DNA of 64,000 bases from Novosphingobium taihuense (GCF_007830315.1 NZ_VLKJ01000008.1:1-64000), one strand, 5' to 3'; positions 39,007 to 48,338 are shown, numbered from the stretch's first letter. Translations and numbers: made by a program. Notes: generated by a model from the sequence alone, not told the origin.

Positions 39007-39576
39007 CTAGGTACCAATCTCGAAAATCGCAGCCAGTGCTTCCTTGTGGCCTGCGCTTTCACAGCTTTCGGATGCGATGGAGACGTTGTGGATTGCCGCG
39101 CCAAGGCGGATCGTGCCGGTCGTCACGCATCCGCCCGGATAGCCGCCTGCGACGTTTAACCGGGCGCCGGGCTTTGCATGAAGCGTCAGGTACGCCCTTA
39201 CCGTCTCCCCGCTGATGCGCACCACTGGTTGCAGATCAGTCTCAACGGCCTGCGCATATGCGGCCTGCGCTGCCTTCACGACATTCGCGGCATCATCGAT
39301 CTTGATGTCGCTTGCGGCCTTTTTGGTCTTGAACTTCATGTAGGAGACGAGAACGCCCGAACCCGGACCACGAAGGCGGCTTTCCGTTGCCTCCTCCATC
39401 ACGTCCTTCATGCCGGGAAAGCCCATGGCCGGGTTCTGCATCGAGGTGCCGGTCCAGTCGTCGCCAAGCGTCACCTTGATGCCACCGCCGATGGCGAACT
39501 CCTTCGCCAATGCCTGGCTGGCAGTCATGGCTGCGGCCGCCACGGCAAGCGTGATGATTGTGCGCGTCCCGATCAT
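39007..39576 (-). CDS. Exported protein of unknown function
   Basis: A 189-residue protein with a signal peptide (MIGTRTIITLAVAAAAMTAS, cleavage near QALA-KE), so periplasmic. The body contains SRLRGPGSGVLVSYMKFKTKK and two cysteines (GGCVTTGT and SESCESAG) that may form a disulfide. No family is recognised. The ATG at 39576 was chosen because the longer frame reads antisense to the DOMON-like gene. It is divergent from that gene across only 36 bp. Confidence 0.78.
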   Translation of the reverse strand: MIGTRTIITLAVAAAAMTASQALAKEFAIGGGIKVTLGDDWTGTSMQNPAMGFPGMKDVMEEATESRLRGPGSGVLVSYMKFKTKKAASDIKIDDAANVVKAAQAAYAQAVETDLQPVVRISGETVRAYLTLHAKPGARLNVAGGYPGGCVTTGTIRLGAAIHNVSIASESCESAGHKEALAAIFEIGT

Positions 39577-39612
39577 TGCTTTCCCCTCCGGCAAGCGGTT
39601 AGTTCCACGATC

Positions 39613-40149
39613 ATGCCGATCCTGTCCAGCCATCCCTTGCATCCGCCTCTGGCAGTCTCCTCCGTCGAAGCGCGAATCCTGTCGCATGCCAGACAATGGA
39701 TGACCTTGCGTTGGCGGGTCGAGGGCACGCAGCGGCTTGTGGTGCCATCGTTTGCGGGCAAGAGGCGGGCGGACGGCTTGTGGCAGGCCACCTGCTTCGA
39801 GCTGTTCGTGAAGCCTGATGGTGGCGAGAGCTACGCCGAGTTCAACTTCTCGCCTTCGCAACGATGGGCTGCGTATGATTTCAGCGGCTATCGCGAAGGG
39901 ATGGCAGAGCGACCGATGCCCCGCGATCCGGTGTGCACGCCGCGCCGTGGTCAGTCCGTTCTTATATTCGATGTGGCATTGCCTCCTGCTGCGCTACCGT
40001 CGCTCCCCGCCGCGATTGGACTGACGGCGGTGATCGAGGAGGAGGGCGGGCAAAAGTCCTACTGGGCCATGGCCCACCGCGAGGACCGGCCCGATTTCCA
40101 CCACGCGTCTTGCTTCGCGGCCTCGCTTGAGGCACCGAGCGCGCCATGA
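39613..40149 (+). CDS. DOMON-like domain protein
   Basis: A 178-residue protein of the DOMON-like type 1 group: a predicted beta sandwich with LRWRVEGTQRLVVPS, WQATCFELFVKPDGG and YAEFNFSPSQRWAAYDFSGYR. Related domains bind sugars or haem, but there is no signal peptide here. The gene overlaps the following NamZ-like gene by four bases (ATGA), and this pair is likely cotranscribed. The ATG at 39613 was chosen; the longer upstream frame reads antisense through the previous gene. Confidence 0.85.
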   Translation: MPILSSHPLHPPLAVSSVEARILSHARQWMTLRWRVEGTQRLVVPSFAGKRRADGLWQATCFELFVKPDGGESYAEFNFSPSQRWAAYDFSGYREGMAERPMPRDPVCTPRRGQSVLIFDVALPPAALPSLPAAIGLTAVIEEEGGQKSYWAMAHREDRPDFHHASCFAASLEAPSAP

Positions 40150-41342
40150 AATTCGGTATCGACCGGCTGCTTGCCGACCCCGCCCTGAGGAAGCCGCTCG
40201 AAGGAAAGCGCGTGGCGCTCGTCGCGCATCCCGCTTCGGTGACGGCAGGGCTGGTCCACTCGCTTGATGCGCTGATCGCAGCGGGCGTGAACGTGACGTC
40301 TGCTTTCGGCCCGCAGCATGGATTGAAGGGCGACAAGCAGGACAACATGGTCGAGACGGCGGACGAGCTCGATCCGACCTATGGCATCCCCGTGTTCAGC
40401 CTCTACGGCGAGGTACGTCGGCCGACCGGGCAGATGATGAGCACGGCGGATGTGTTCCTGTTCGATCTGCAGGACCTTGGCTGCCGCATCTACACTTTCG
40501 TCACCACGCTGCTCTATTTGCTGGAAGCGGCGAGCGGGACAGGCAAGGCGGTGTGGGTGTTGGACCGGCCCAATCCGGCAGGGCGCCCGGTGGAGGGCAC
40601 CACGCTGCTGCCGGGCTGGGAGAGCTTTGTCGGCGCAGGGCCGATGCCGATGCGCCACGGGATGACGCTGGGCGAGATGGGCGCGTGGTTCGTCGAGCAT
40701 TTCAAGCTCGAGGTGGACTATCGCGTAATAACGATGGATGGCTGGGAGCCGGAAGGCGCGGGCTTCGGCTGGCCAGAGAGCCGGATCTGGATCAACCCGT
40801 CGCCCAACGCCGCCAGCCTGAATATGGCGCGCGCCTATGCCGGAACGGTGATGATCGAAGGCGCGACGCTGTCCGAGGGGCGCGGCACCACACGCCCGCT
40901 CGAGGTGCTGTTCGGCGCGCCGGACGTGGACGCCAAGGCGGTGTTGGCCGAGATGCGCAGCTTTGCCCCACAGTGGCTGGAAGGCTGTGCGATCCGCGAA
41001 TGCTGGTTCGAGCCGACCTTTCACAAGCACGCCAAGACGCTGTGCAGCGCGTTGATGATCCATGCCGAGGGCGCGTTCTACGATCATCACGCGTTCCGTC
41101 CGTGGCGATTGCAAGCCTTGGCCTTCAAGGCGATCCGGCGGCTTTATCCCGATTACCCGATCTGGCGGGACTTCCCTTACGAGTACGTGTTCGACAAGCT
41201 GGCGATCGATGTGATCAACGGCGGACCTGCGCTGCGCGAATGGACGGACGATGCAGCAAGCGAGGCAGGCGATCTGGATTTGCTGGCAGGGCGCGACGAA
41301 GCTGCCTGGATCGAAGAAAGACGGCGCTTCCTGCTGTACTGA
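40146..41342 (+). CDS. DUF1343/NamZ-like exo-beta-N-acetylmuramidase
   Basis: A 398-residue DUF1343 protein. The founding characterised member, NamZ of Bacillus, removes terminal N-acetylmuramic acid from wall fragments (family GH171). Conserved parts are AFGPQHGLKGDKQDNM, PVFSLYGEVRRPT, FDLQDLGCRIYTFVTT, VLDRPNP and GRGTTRPLE. No signal peptide is visible, so a cytoplasmic role in wall recycling is suggested. It is coupled to the upstream DOMON-like gene by a four-base overlap. Confidence 0.92.
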   Translation: MKFGIDRLLADPALRKPLEGKRVALVAHPASVTAGLVHSLDALIAAGVNVTSAFGPQHGLKGDKQDNMVETADELDPTYGIPVFSLYGEVRRPTGQMMSTADVFLFDLQDLGCRIYTFVTTLLYLLEAASGTGKAVWVLDRPNPAGRPVEGTTLLPGWESFVGAGPMPMRHGMTLGEMGAWFVEHFKLEVDYRVITMDGWEPEGAGFGWPESRIWINPSPNAASLNMARAYAGTVMIEGATLSEGRGTTRPLEVLFGAPDVDAKAVLAEMRSFAPQWLEGCAIRECWFEPTFHKHAKTLCSALMIHAEGAFYDHHAFRPWRLQALAFKAIRRLYPDYPIWRDFPYEYVFDKLAIDVINGGPALREWTDDAASEAGDLDLLAGRDEAAWIEERRRFLLY

Positions 41343-41378
41343 TGCCAATAGGACTTAGGCTGGCCGCCCGGTCGCTTC

Positions 41379-41954
41379 CTACGCCTTGCCGGTCAGCTTG
41401 TCCCAGTCATCCCAGCTGATCGCGTGGCCGGGATAGGCGACCTTGGCGAAGGGCCAGTCCTTGGCGAGCCACTTGACGACCCATGCGTAAAGCTCGGCTT
41501 CAAAGCCTGCATCGTATTCGGCCTTGGTCACCCACATCCGCACCACGGCATCGTAACCTGCAACAGGGCTCGGCTGGACATAGACGCAGCCGCGCTCGCG
41601 CGTGCCGTCGGGCGTCAGGACTGCGTAGGCGAATGATTTGCGCTGGGCGAAGCGGGCCTGTTCGGTCTCCATGTCGACCATCGCCTCGGCATCGGTGATG
41701 CCGGGATGCGGCCACGCGGTGCTGCGGGTGAAGGTCTTCTGCAGGTGCTCGATCGACGACATGTAGGCGTCAAAGTCGATCTTCACGAGCGCGGGGCCGA
41801 GGGGGACGAGCTTGAAGCCCTTGCCTTCGGCAAGAGTCGGGACCGTGAAACTGGCAGGGACGAGCGGAGGCTTGGGGGCAGCGGCGAAGACAGGGCGTGC
41901 TGCGAGGGTCCCGACGGTCATTACGAGGCCTGTGCAAGCTTGTCTTCGGTTCAT
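41379..41954 (-). CDS. Exported protein of unknown function
   Basis: A 191-residue protein with an N-terminal export signal MNRRQACTGLVMTVGTLAARPVFAAA; the RR pair hints at Tat export but the consensus is poor. The mature part has GPALVKIDFDAYMSSIEHLQ, FAYAVLTPDGTRERGCVYVQ and YDAVVRMWVTKAEYDAGFEA, which looks like a GNAT-type fold (a sheet followed by CVYVxPS). No acetyl-CoA loop is evident. It lies 77 bp downstream of the enoyl-CoA hydratase gene. Confidence 0.78.
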   Translation of the reverse strand: MNRRQACTGLVMTVGTLAARPVFAAAPKPPLVPASFTVPTLAEGKGFKLVPLGPALVKIDFDAYMSSIEHLQKTFTRSTAWPHPGITDAEAMVDMETEQARFAQRKSFAYAVLTPDGTRERGCVYVQPSPVAGYDAVVRMWVTKAEYDAGFEAELYAWVVKWLAKDWPFAKVAYPGHAISWDDWDKLTGKA

Positions 41955-42031
41955 TCCGGCTTCTCCCTGCGGTGTCAGAGGGAGCTAGGGCGGGGTGGCG
42001 GGGTGCGGCAATACGTCGTTTGCCCTCGCCT

Positions 42032-42805
42032 TTATCGCCACACGGGTGAGCGCTTCTCCAGGAAGGCGGTGATGCCCTCGTCGGTGTTCTCGTCCATCAT
42101 GTTCTGCGCCATGACTTCGCAGGCGAGCGCATAGGCTTCAGCGCGGGGACGTTCCCGCTGGGTCTGGAACAGGGCCTTGCCGCGGCGGATCGCGCCGGGG
42201 CTCTTGGCGATGATCGTGTTGGCGAGGTCGTCCACGGCAGCATCCAGCACTTCGGGTGCGGTGACTGTATTCACCAGGCCCCAGTCCGAGGCGGTGCGGG
42301 CATCGATGAACCTGCCGGTGACGAGCATCTCGAAAGCGCGCTTGGTGGGCACGTTACGGCTGAGCGCGACTGCAGGGGTTGAGCAGAACAGGCCGACGTT
42401 TATGCCCGAAACGGCAAAGCGCGCGTTCTCAGACGCTACCGCCAGATCGCAGGCACCCACGAGCTGGCACCCTGCCGCCGTAGCGACGCCATGGACGCGG
42501 GCGATGACGGGGATAGGCAGGGCCGCGATGGCTTCCATCACCTCGGTGCAGGCGGCGAACAGGCGGCGGTAGGCATCGAGACTACGGTCGGCCTGCATCT
42601 CAACTAGGTCATGGCCCGCGCAGAACGCCTTGCCCGCGCCCGAGATGACCACGACCCGAGCGGCAGGGTCTGCGGCAATCTTGGAAAGTTCCGACTTCAG
42701 GTTGGCAAGGAGGGATTCGGACAGGGCGTTGAACTTGTCGGGGCGGTTTAGCACGAGGTCGTAGCGACCCTCTGGCGTCCGTTGCGAGAGGATCACTGCG
42801 TTCAT
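42032..42805 (-). CDS. Enoyl-CoA hydratase/isomerase family protein
   Basis: A 257-residue crotonase-fold protein. The first oxyanion loop is in VISGAGKAFCAGHDLVEMQ and the second in VHGVATAAGCQLVGACDLAV. The AGHDL and ATAAGCQLVGACDLA signatures resemble ECHDC3-type members, whose reaction is not well defined. The gene lies 16 bp downstream of the VWA protein gene, so cotranscription is likely. Confidence 0.92.
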   Translation of the reverse strand: MNAVILSQRTPEGRYDLVLNRPDKFNALSESLLANLKSELSKIAADPAARVVVISGAGKAFCAGHDLVEMQADRSLDAYRRLFAACTEVMEAIAALPIPVIARVHGVATAAGCQLVGACDLAVASENARFAVSGINVGLFCSTPAVALSRNVPTKRAFEMLVTGRFIDARTASDWGLVNTVTAPEVLDAAVDDLANTIIAKSPGAIRRGKALFQTQRERPRAEAYALACEVMAQNMMDENTDEGITAFLEKRSPVWR

Positions 42806-42821
42806 CTTCTGCCCCCTGGAC

Positions 42822-44003
42822 TTAGTGTTTCTTGCGGGTGAGTTCCCGCATGGCCCCGTCGAGTCCCTCGAGAGTTAGCGGGTACATGCTGCCGCCGATC
42901 AGGTCCTTGATCATCTTGGTGGATTGCGAATAGGTCCACTGCTTTTCGGGGACCGGATTGAGCCAGACCGTCGCCGGATAGGTCTGCGCGACCCGGTGCA
43001 TCCACACCGCGCCCGCTTCCTCGTTGAAGTGCTCGACACTGCCGCCGGGATGGCTGATCTCGTAGGGGCTCATCGCCGCATCGCCAACGAATACCACTTT
43101 GTAATCGTGGCCGAACTTGTGGAGGATGTCCCAGGTTTTCGTGCGGTCAGACCAGCGGCGCTTGTTGTCTTTCCACACACCTTCATAGAGGCAGTTGTGG
43201 AAGTAGAAGAACTCCATGTTCTTGAATTCCGCAGTGGCGGCGCTGAACAGTTCCTCGACCAGCTTGATGAACGGGTCCATCGATCCGCCGACATCTAGGA
43301 ACAGCAGGAGTTTGACCGCATTGCGCTTTTCCGGGCGCATCTTGATGTCGAGCCAGCCCTGGCGTGCGGTGCCCTCGATCGTGCCTTCAAGGTCCAGTTC
43401 GTCCGCCGCGCCTTCGCGGGCGAAGCGGCGCAGGCGGCGGAGCGCGATCTTGATGTTGCGGGTGCCAAGTTCTCTGGTGTTGTCGAGATTGGCGAATTCG
43501 CGCTTTTCCCAGACTTTTATGGCCCGCTTGTGCTTGCTCTCGCCGCCGATGCGGACGCCTTCGGGATTGTAGCCGGAATTGCCGAACGGGCTGGTGCCGC
43601 CGGTGCCGATCCACTTGTTGCCGCCCTGGTGGCGTTTTTCCTGTTCCTCCAGACGCTTCTTGAGCGTCTCCATGATCTCTTCCCACGATCCGAGGGACTT
43701 GATCTTCTCCATCTCCTCTTCGGAGAGAAACTTTTCGGCGATGGCCTTCAGCCAGTCCTCAGGAATGTCGACCGGGCGCTGGCCATAGTCGGTCAGGATT
43801 CCCTTGAAGACCTTGTTGAAGACCTGATCGAACCGGTCGAGCAGGCCTTCGTCCTTCACGAATGTGGCGCGTGAGAGGTAGTAGAAAGCCTCGGGCGTCT
43901 GCTCGATCACGTCCTTTTCCAGCGCTTCGAGCAGCACGAGGTGCTCCTTGAAACTGGCCGGTATGCCGGCGGCACGCAGTTCGTCGACGAAGTTGAAAAA
44001 CAC
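42822..44003 (-). CDS. VWA domain protein (CoxE-like), probable MoxR partner
   Basis: A 393-residue protein with a helical N-terminal half and a C-terminal von Willebrand A domain carrying the MIDAS motif DVGGSM (237-242), with FVGDAAMSPYEI later. VWA proteins of this type work with MoxR AAA+ ATPases as chaperones that insert metals or remodel complexes. The GTG at 44003 was chosen because AGGAG lies upstream and VFFNFVDELRAAG is the family N-terminus. The matching MoxR gene is at 47257, 3.2 kb away on the same strand, and both share a TTAA box upstream. Confidence 0.9.
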   Translation of the reverse strand: MFFNFVDELRAAGIPASFKEHLVLLEALEKDVIEQTPEAFYYLSRATFVKDEGLLDRFDQVFNKVFKGILTDYGQRPVDIPEDWLKAIAEKFLSEEEMEKIKSLGSWEEIMETLKKRLEEQEKRHQGGNKWIGTGGTSPFGNSGYNPEGVRIGGESKHKRAIKVWEKREFANLDNTRELGTRNIKIALRRLRRFAREGAADELDLEGTIEGTARQGWLDIKMRPEKRNAVKLLLFLDVGGSMDPFIKLVEELFSAATAEFKNMEFFYFHNCLYEGVWKDNKRRWSDRTKTWDILHKFGHDYKVVFVGDAAMSPYEISHPGGSVEHFNEEAGAVWMHRVAQTYPATVWLNPVPEKQWTYSQSTKMIKDLIGGSMYPLTLEGLDGAMRELTRKKH

Positions 44004-44022
44004 CTGTGGCCGCTCCTTTGAC

Positions 44023-44038
44023 TTAACCGGATGATTAA
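44023..44038 (-). promoter_or_regulatory. TTAA-N8-TTAA box upstream of VWA gene
   Basis: On the minus strand CTTAATCATCCGGTTAAG ends about 19 bp before the GTG of the VWA gene. A closely similar sequence lies 14 bp upstream of the moxR ATG. The paired TTAA form recalls CtrA sites, but the spacing is eight instead of seven. Confidence 0.4.
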
Positions 44039-44163
44039 GGTGTGCGTCGGCGATCGGCAAGGGTTGTTGCGCGACCGAACGCATCGGCGATGCAGCGATA
44101 GGCGGTTGAGCATCAGCGGCAAACGGTTAAGCCATGAATCAACGTGGTTAAGAGGCGTTTACC

Positions 44164-45019
44164 ATGAGTCGCGCCACTGGTTTCTTGGCGATTGTCGTGC
44201 TGCTGTTGGGCCTTGCCGGGGCGGGGCTGCTGCTGCCTGCGCCGTCCGCACGCGCGGACGCGCAAGAGACAGCCCTTCCGCTGGCCGTGCCGCAGCCTTT
44301 GCCGTCAGCACCCCATCCGCAACTGCCGCCACCGGTGCAGGACGTGGTGCAATCCGGGGTGCTGATCGTGGTCAGCAAGGCATCGCAGCGGATGCACGTC
44401 TTCAAGGACGGCGCGCATTGGGGATCGTCGCCGGTGTCTACCGGAAAGCGCGGTCATTCGACCCCTGCGGGTGTCTTTCCGATCTTGCAGAAGAAGGTCT
44501 ATCACCGCTCGAACATCTACAGCAACGCGCCGATGCCGTTCATGCAGCGGCTGACCTGGCGCGGGATAGCGATCCATGCGGGCTATTTGCCTGGCTATCC
44601 TGCGTCGCACGGTTGCATCCGCCTGCCGCGAAGCTTTGCCAAGGCCCTGTTTGGCCTGACGCAGGCGAGCCGGACCACGGTTGTCGTCACCAACGCGCCG
44701 CTTCGCTCGGAGGAAGGGGCGATCACTCTGGCGCTGAACGCGCAAGACCCTGGCGTGCCTCAACTACAGACACCCGGACCGCAGCTGGCGCGGGCTTCGG
44801 ATGCCCCGGCACAGACGATCCAACTGGCGGCGGCGTTGAGCCCTTCAGAGGCAGAGGCACACTGGCTCGACGCAGTGGCGCGTCATCCCGAGCTGTCAGG
44901 CTTCCGCAAGGTGGTGGTTCCGGCAACGATCGGGGCGCGCAAGTACTGGCGATTGCGCGCGAGCGCTCCCGGAGCCTATGCCGTCTGCTCATCGCTCAAG
45001 CGTTCGGGCACGGATTGCT

Positions 45020-45033
<14 letters not shown>
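44164..45033 (+). CDS. L,D-transpeptidase with C-terminal SPOR-like domain
   Basis: A 289-residue envelope enzyme. Parts in order: signal anchor (7-29), Pro-rich linker (38-58), YkuD catalytic domain (66-178) with HAGYLPGYPASHGCIR (catalytic Cys151 in HGCIR, 149-153), and a C-terminal segment (219-289) that fits a SPOR domain, ending VCSSLKRSGTDCFNVI. YkuD enzymes form 3-3 crosslinks or attach proteins to peptidoglycan; SPOR binds glycans lacking stem peptides, mostly at the septum. The combination would target crosslinking to division or denuded sites. The gene converges with and overlaps the DUF817 gene by 14 bp. Confidence 0.92.
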
Positions 45034-45886
<853 letters not shown>

Positions 45887-45889
45887 GTA

Positions 45890-46312
45890 TCAGGTGGCGG
45901 GCGGCGGCGGGGGCGGCTGCTGCGGCCAGCTTTCGAGCGAGGGATCGATCTGCGCGCATTCCGGTGCATCGTCGGTCCAGATGATCGCTTCGGGCCGCAG
46001 TCCATGGCCGGCATCGAGCGCGCCGAAGCGGACAGTCTTCAAGTGCGGACGCGCCGAGCTCTGGGCATAGATCTGGGTACCGCACGAGGGGCAGAAATGG
46101 AACGTCAGGGTGTTGCCGCTGGCCGCCGTCCATGTGTTCTGGGCGAGGGCACCTGCAATGTTGACGTCCTCGGTCTTGAAGATGGCGTTGTTGGTTGGCC
46201 CACCGGCGGCAATCTGCTGGCACTGGCGGCACCAGCACTGGCGCGTGGCGATGGGCTCTCCGTCGATGCTGAGGCTGATGGACCCGCAGGCGCATTGGCC
46301 GGTGTGGGGCAT
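45890..46312 (-). CDS. GFA family zinc protein
   Basis: A 140-residue protein of the glutathione-dependent formaldehyde-activating (GFA/CENP-V) family. Zinc-binding cysteines are seen in GQCACGSISL, CWCRQCQ and FCPSCGTQIY. The enzymatic claim for GFA is weak in the literature; many members have no known activity. It ends in a Pro-rich tail (QQPPPPPPAT). The ATG at 46312 has GAAGGAAGG just upstream and was preferred to one ten codons earlier. It is divergent from the GST gene. Confidence 0.9.
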   Translation of the reverse strand: MPHTGQCACGSISLSIDGEPIATRQCWCRQCQQIAAGGPTNNAIFKTEDVNIAGALAQNTWTAASGNTLTFHFCPSCGTQIYAQSSARPHLKTVRFGALDAGHGLRPEAIIWTDDAPECAQIDPSLESWPQQPPPPPPAT

Positions 46313-46404
46313 GGCTGAACCTTCCTTCTGCCGCGAGGACAATTGGCTATTGTTAGTGTTACATACAATTGTTTATGGTGCGTCCCTTCGGAGAGGATAA
46401 CACC

Positions 46405-47148
46405 ATGACGCTCAAGCTCTACAGTTTCGGTCCCGCCGCCAACTCGATGAAACCGCTGCTGACGGTGTTCGAAAAGGGTCTCGATGTCGAGAAGCACCGG
46501 CTCGATCCAGCAAAGTTCGAACACCATACCGACTGGTTCAAGGCGATCAATCCGCGCGGACAGGTTCCAGCGCTGGTGGATGGCGGCAAGGTTGTGACTG
46601 AGTCGACGGTGATCTGTGAGTACCTCGAGGACGAATATCCGACCGAAGTCTCGCTCCGCCCCGCCGACAGCTTTGGACGTGCGCAGATGCGGATATGGAC
46701 GAAGTGGGTGGACGAGTACTTCTGCTGGTGCGTCTCGACCATCGGCTGGCACCGCTATGTCGGCAACATGGTCAAGGACCTGAGCGACGCCGAGTTCGAG
46801 GAGAAGGTAAAGGCAATCCCGGTTGTCGAGCAGCAGGTGAAGTGGCGGCGGGCTCGTGAAGGCTTCCCGCAGGATCTGCTCGACGAGGAAATGCGCAAGA
46901 TCGGCTATTCGGTGCGCAAGCTGGACGACCATCTGGCCGACCACGAATGGCTGGTGCCAGGGCAGTACACGCTGGCCGACATCTGCAACTTCGCTATCGC
47001 GAATGGAATGCCCTTCGGCTTCAAGGAACTGGTAAACAAGGAAGACACTCCGCACCTCGTCCGCTGGATCGAGCAGATCAACGAGCGTCCGGCAGTGAAG
47101 GCGATGTTCGCGCAGGTCGAACTGGAGAAGCTTGGGCCTCGGGAATAG
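46405..47148 (+). CDS. Glutathione S-transferase, LigF (beta-etherase)-like
   Basis: A 247-residue GST with N-terminal thioredoxin fold (MTLKLYSFGPAANSMKPLLT, then NPRGQVPAL and VVTESTVICEYLED) and helical C-terminal domain. From memory it closely resembles LigF of Sphingobium SYK-6, sharing MRIWTKWVDEYFCWCVSTIG, KWRRARxGFPQ and YxLADICNFAIANG. LigF cleaves the beta-aryl ether bond of lignin dimers with glutathione. Whether this copy has that activity is not shown; no other lig gene is nearby. The ATG at 46405 is preceded by GGAGAGGATAA. Confidence 0.88.
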   Translation: MTLKLYSFGPAANSMKPLLTVFEKGLDVEKHRLDPAKFEHHTDWFKAINPRGQVPALVDGGKVVTESTVICEYLEDEYPTEVSLRPADSFGRAQMRIWTKWVDEYFCWCVSTIGWHRYVGNMVKDLSDAEFEEKVKAIPVVEQQVKWRRAREGFPQDLLDEEMRKIGYSVRKLDDHLADHEWLVPGQYTLADICNFAIANGMPFGFKELVNKEDTPHLVRWIEQINERPAVKAMFAQVELEKLGPRE

Positions 47149-47162
47149 GTCTGGCCATTTGC

Positions 47163-47234
47163 GCTCACCCCGAGTTTGTCGAAGGGTTCTGCCGCGATGG
47201 TGGCGGCAGATGCTTCGACAGGCTCAGCATGAGC
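47163..47234. repeat. Dispersed inverted repeat (CTTCGACA type)
   Basis: Two 22-bp arms, 47163-47184 and 47213-47234, are inverted repeats with five mismatches (CTCACC..GAG..TGTCGAAG type). Between them is a perfect 8-bp stem (47188-47195 with 47203-47210). Repeats of the form GAGCTTGTCGAAG / CTTCGACAAGCTC are scattered in sphingomonad genomes. It lies between the GST and moxR stops. Confidence 0.7.
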
Positions 47235-47256
47235 GGGCTAGCAAGAGTTGGTGACC

Positions 47257-48102
47257 TCAATTCCCCGGACGGCGCGACATGAAGGCCAGCCGTTCGAACA
47301 GCATGATGTCCTGCTCGTTCTTGAGCAGCGCGCCGTGCAAGGGGGGGATGGCCTTGGTGGGATCGCGGTTCTGCAAGACGTCGAGCGGCATGTCCTCGTT
47401 GAGGAGAAGCTTGAGCCAGTCGAGCAGTTCGGAAGTGCTGGGCTTCTTCTTGAGGCCGGGCACTTCGCGGATTTCGTAGAACACTTCCATCGCCTTGCTG
47501 ACCAGCGTCTTCTGGATGCCGGGGAAGTGGACGTCGATGATCGCCTGCATGGTCTCGCGATCGGGGAACTTGATGTAGTGGAAGAAGCAACGGCGCAGGA
47601 AGGCGTCGGGCAGTTCCTTCTCGTTGTTCGAAGTGATGACCACGATCGGGCGCTCCTTCGCCTCGATGCGCTCCTGCGTTTCGTAGACGTCGAAGCTCAT
47701 GCGATCGAGTTCCTGGAGCAGGTCGTTCGGGAATTCGATGTCGGCCTTGTCGATCTCGTCGATGAGCAGGACGGGCAGCTTGGGGGCAGTGAAGGCTTCC
47801 CAGAGCTTGCCCTTCTTGATGTAGTTGCTGATGTCGTGGACGCGCTCGTCGCCCAGCTGGCCATCGCGTAGGCGGGCGACGGCGTCGTATTCATAGAGGC
47901 CCTGCTGCGCCTTGGTAGTAGACTTGACGTTCCATTCGATCAGCGGCGCGCCGACGGCCTTGGCGATTTCATGCGCAAGCACTGTCTTGCCGGTGCCGGG
48001 TTCGCCCTTGACCAGCAACGGGCGGCGGAGCAGTACGGCGGCATTGACCGCAACCTTGAGATCATCGGTAGCGACGTAATTGCTGGTGCCTTCAAAGCGC
48101 AT
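47257..48102 (-). CDS. MoxR-type AAA+ ATPase
   Basis: A 281-residue AAA+ protein with Walker A GEPGTGKT (33-40), Walker B LLIDEIDKAD (112-121) and sensor region VVITSNNEKELPDAFLRRCF. The family assists maturation of enzyme complexes together with VWA-domain proteins. The likely partner is the VWA gene at 42822, separated by four unrelated genes. Upstream is a TTAA-N8-TTAA box (48117-48132) like that before the partner, then three TGACG palindromes shared with the divergent TonB-like gene. Confidence 0.93.
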   Translation of the reverse strand: MRFEGTSNYVATDDLKVAVNAAVLLRRPLLVKGEPGTGKTVLAHEIAKAVGAPLIEWNVKSTTKAQQGLYEYDAVARLRDGQLGDERVHDISNYIKKGKLWEAFTAPKLPVLLIDEIDKADIEFPNDLLQELDRMSFDVYETQERIEAKERPIVVITSNNEKELPDAFLRRCFFHYIKFPDRETMQAIIDVHFPGIQKTLVSKAMEVFYEIREVPGLKKKPSTSELLDWLKLLLNEDMPLDVLQNRDPTKAIPPLHGALLKNEQDIMLFERLAFMSRRPGN

Positions 48103-48116
48103 CGGCGGATCCTGTG

Positions 48117-48132
48117 TTAATCGTTTGGTTAA
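48117..48132 (-). promoter_or_regulatory. TTAA-N8-TTAA box upstream of moxR
   Basis: On the minus strand CTTAACCAAACGATTAAC lies 14 bp before the moxR ATG. It matches the box before the VWA gene at 13 of 18 positions, with the pattern CTTAAYCA-N2-CGRTTAA. This suggests a common regulator for the separated partners. Confidence 0.4.
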
Positions 48133-48175
48133 GCGATAAGGCGGGGCAGTGAACTGCGCAAGGGGGATGGTTTCC

Positions 48176-48251
48176 TGACGTGCGCGTCATCTAGGTGGCG
48201 ATTTGTTGACGCATGCGTCAGTTTCAAGCACTTTTTGTGACGGGTGCGTCA
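48176..48251. promoter_or_regulatory. Three TGACG-N4-CGTCA palindromes at 31-bp spacing
   Basis: Three 14-bp dyads lie at 48176-48189, 48207-48220 (TGACGCATGCGTCA, fully palindromic) and 48238-48251. Their start points are exactly 31 bp apart, about three helical turns, so a bound dimer at each would face the same side. They lie between moxR and the divergent TonB-like gene. The half site TTGACG/CGTCA is somewhat like CRP/FNR-type sites, but no regulator can be named. Confidence 0.7.
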
Positions 48252-48338
48252 GTTTCGTAGCGTATCAAATTGTCGCCGCAAGGCTGCGATGCCTCTTGCC
48301 GATTGAAGCCGTGCGCGGCGGCGTGTAGCGAGGCGGCA

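Noticed and set aside
44023..44038. Canonical CtrA binding site
   Set aside because: CtrA sites have TTAA-N7-TTAA; here and before moxR the spacing is eight. It is recorded as a shared box without naming the regulator.
48176..48251. CRISPR-like array
   Set aside because: The repeats are only 14 bp, palindromic, three in number, and lie between divergent promoters. An operator cluster fits better and no cas gene is present.
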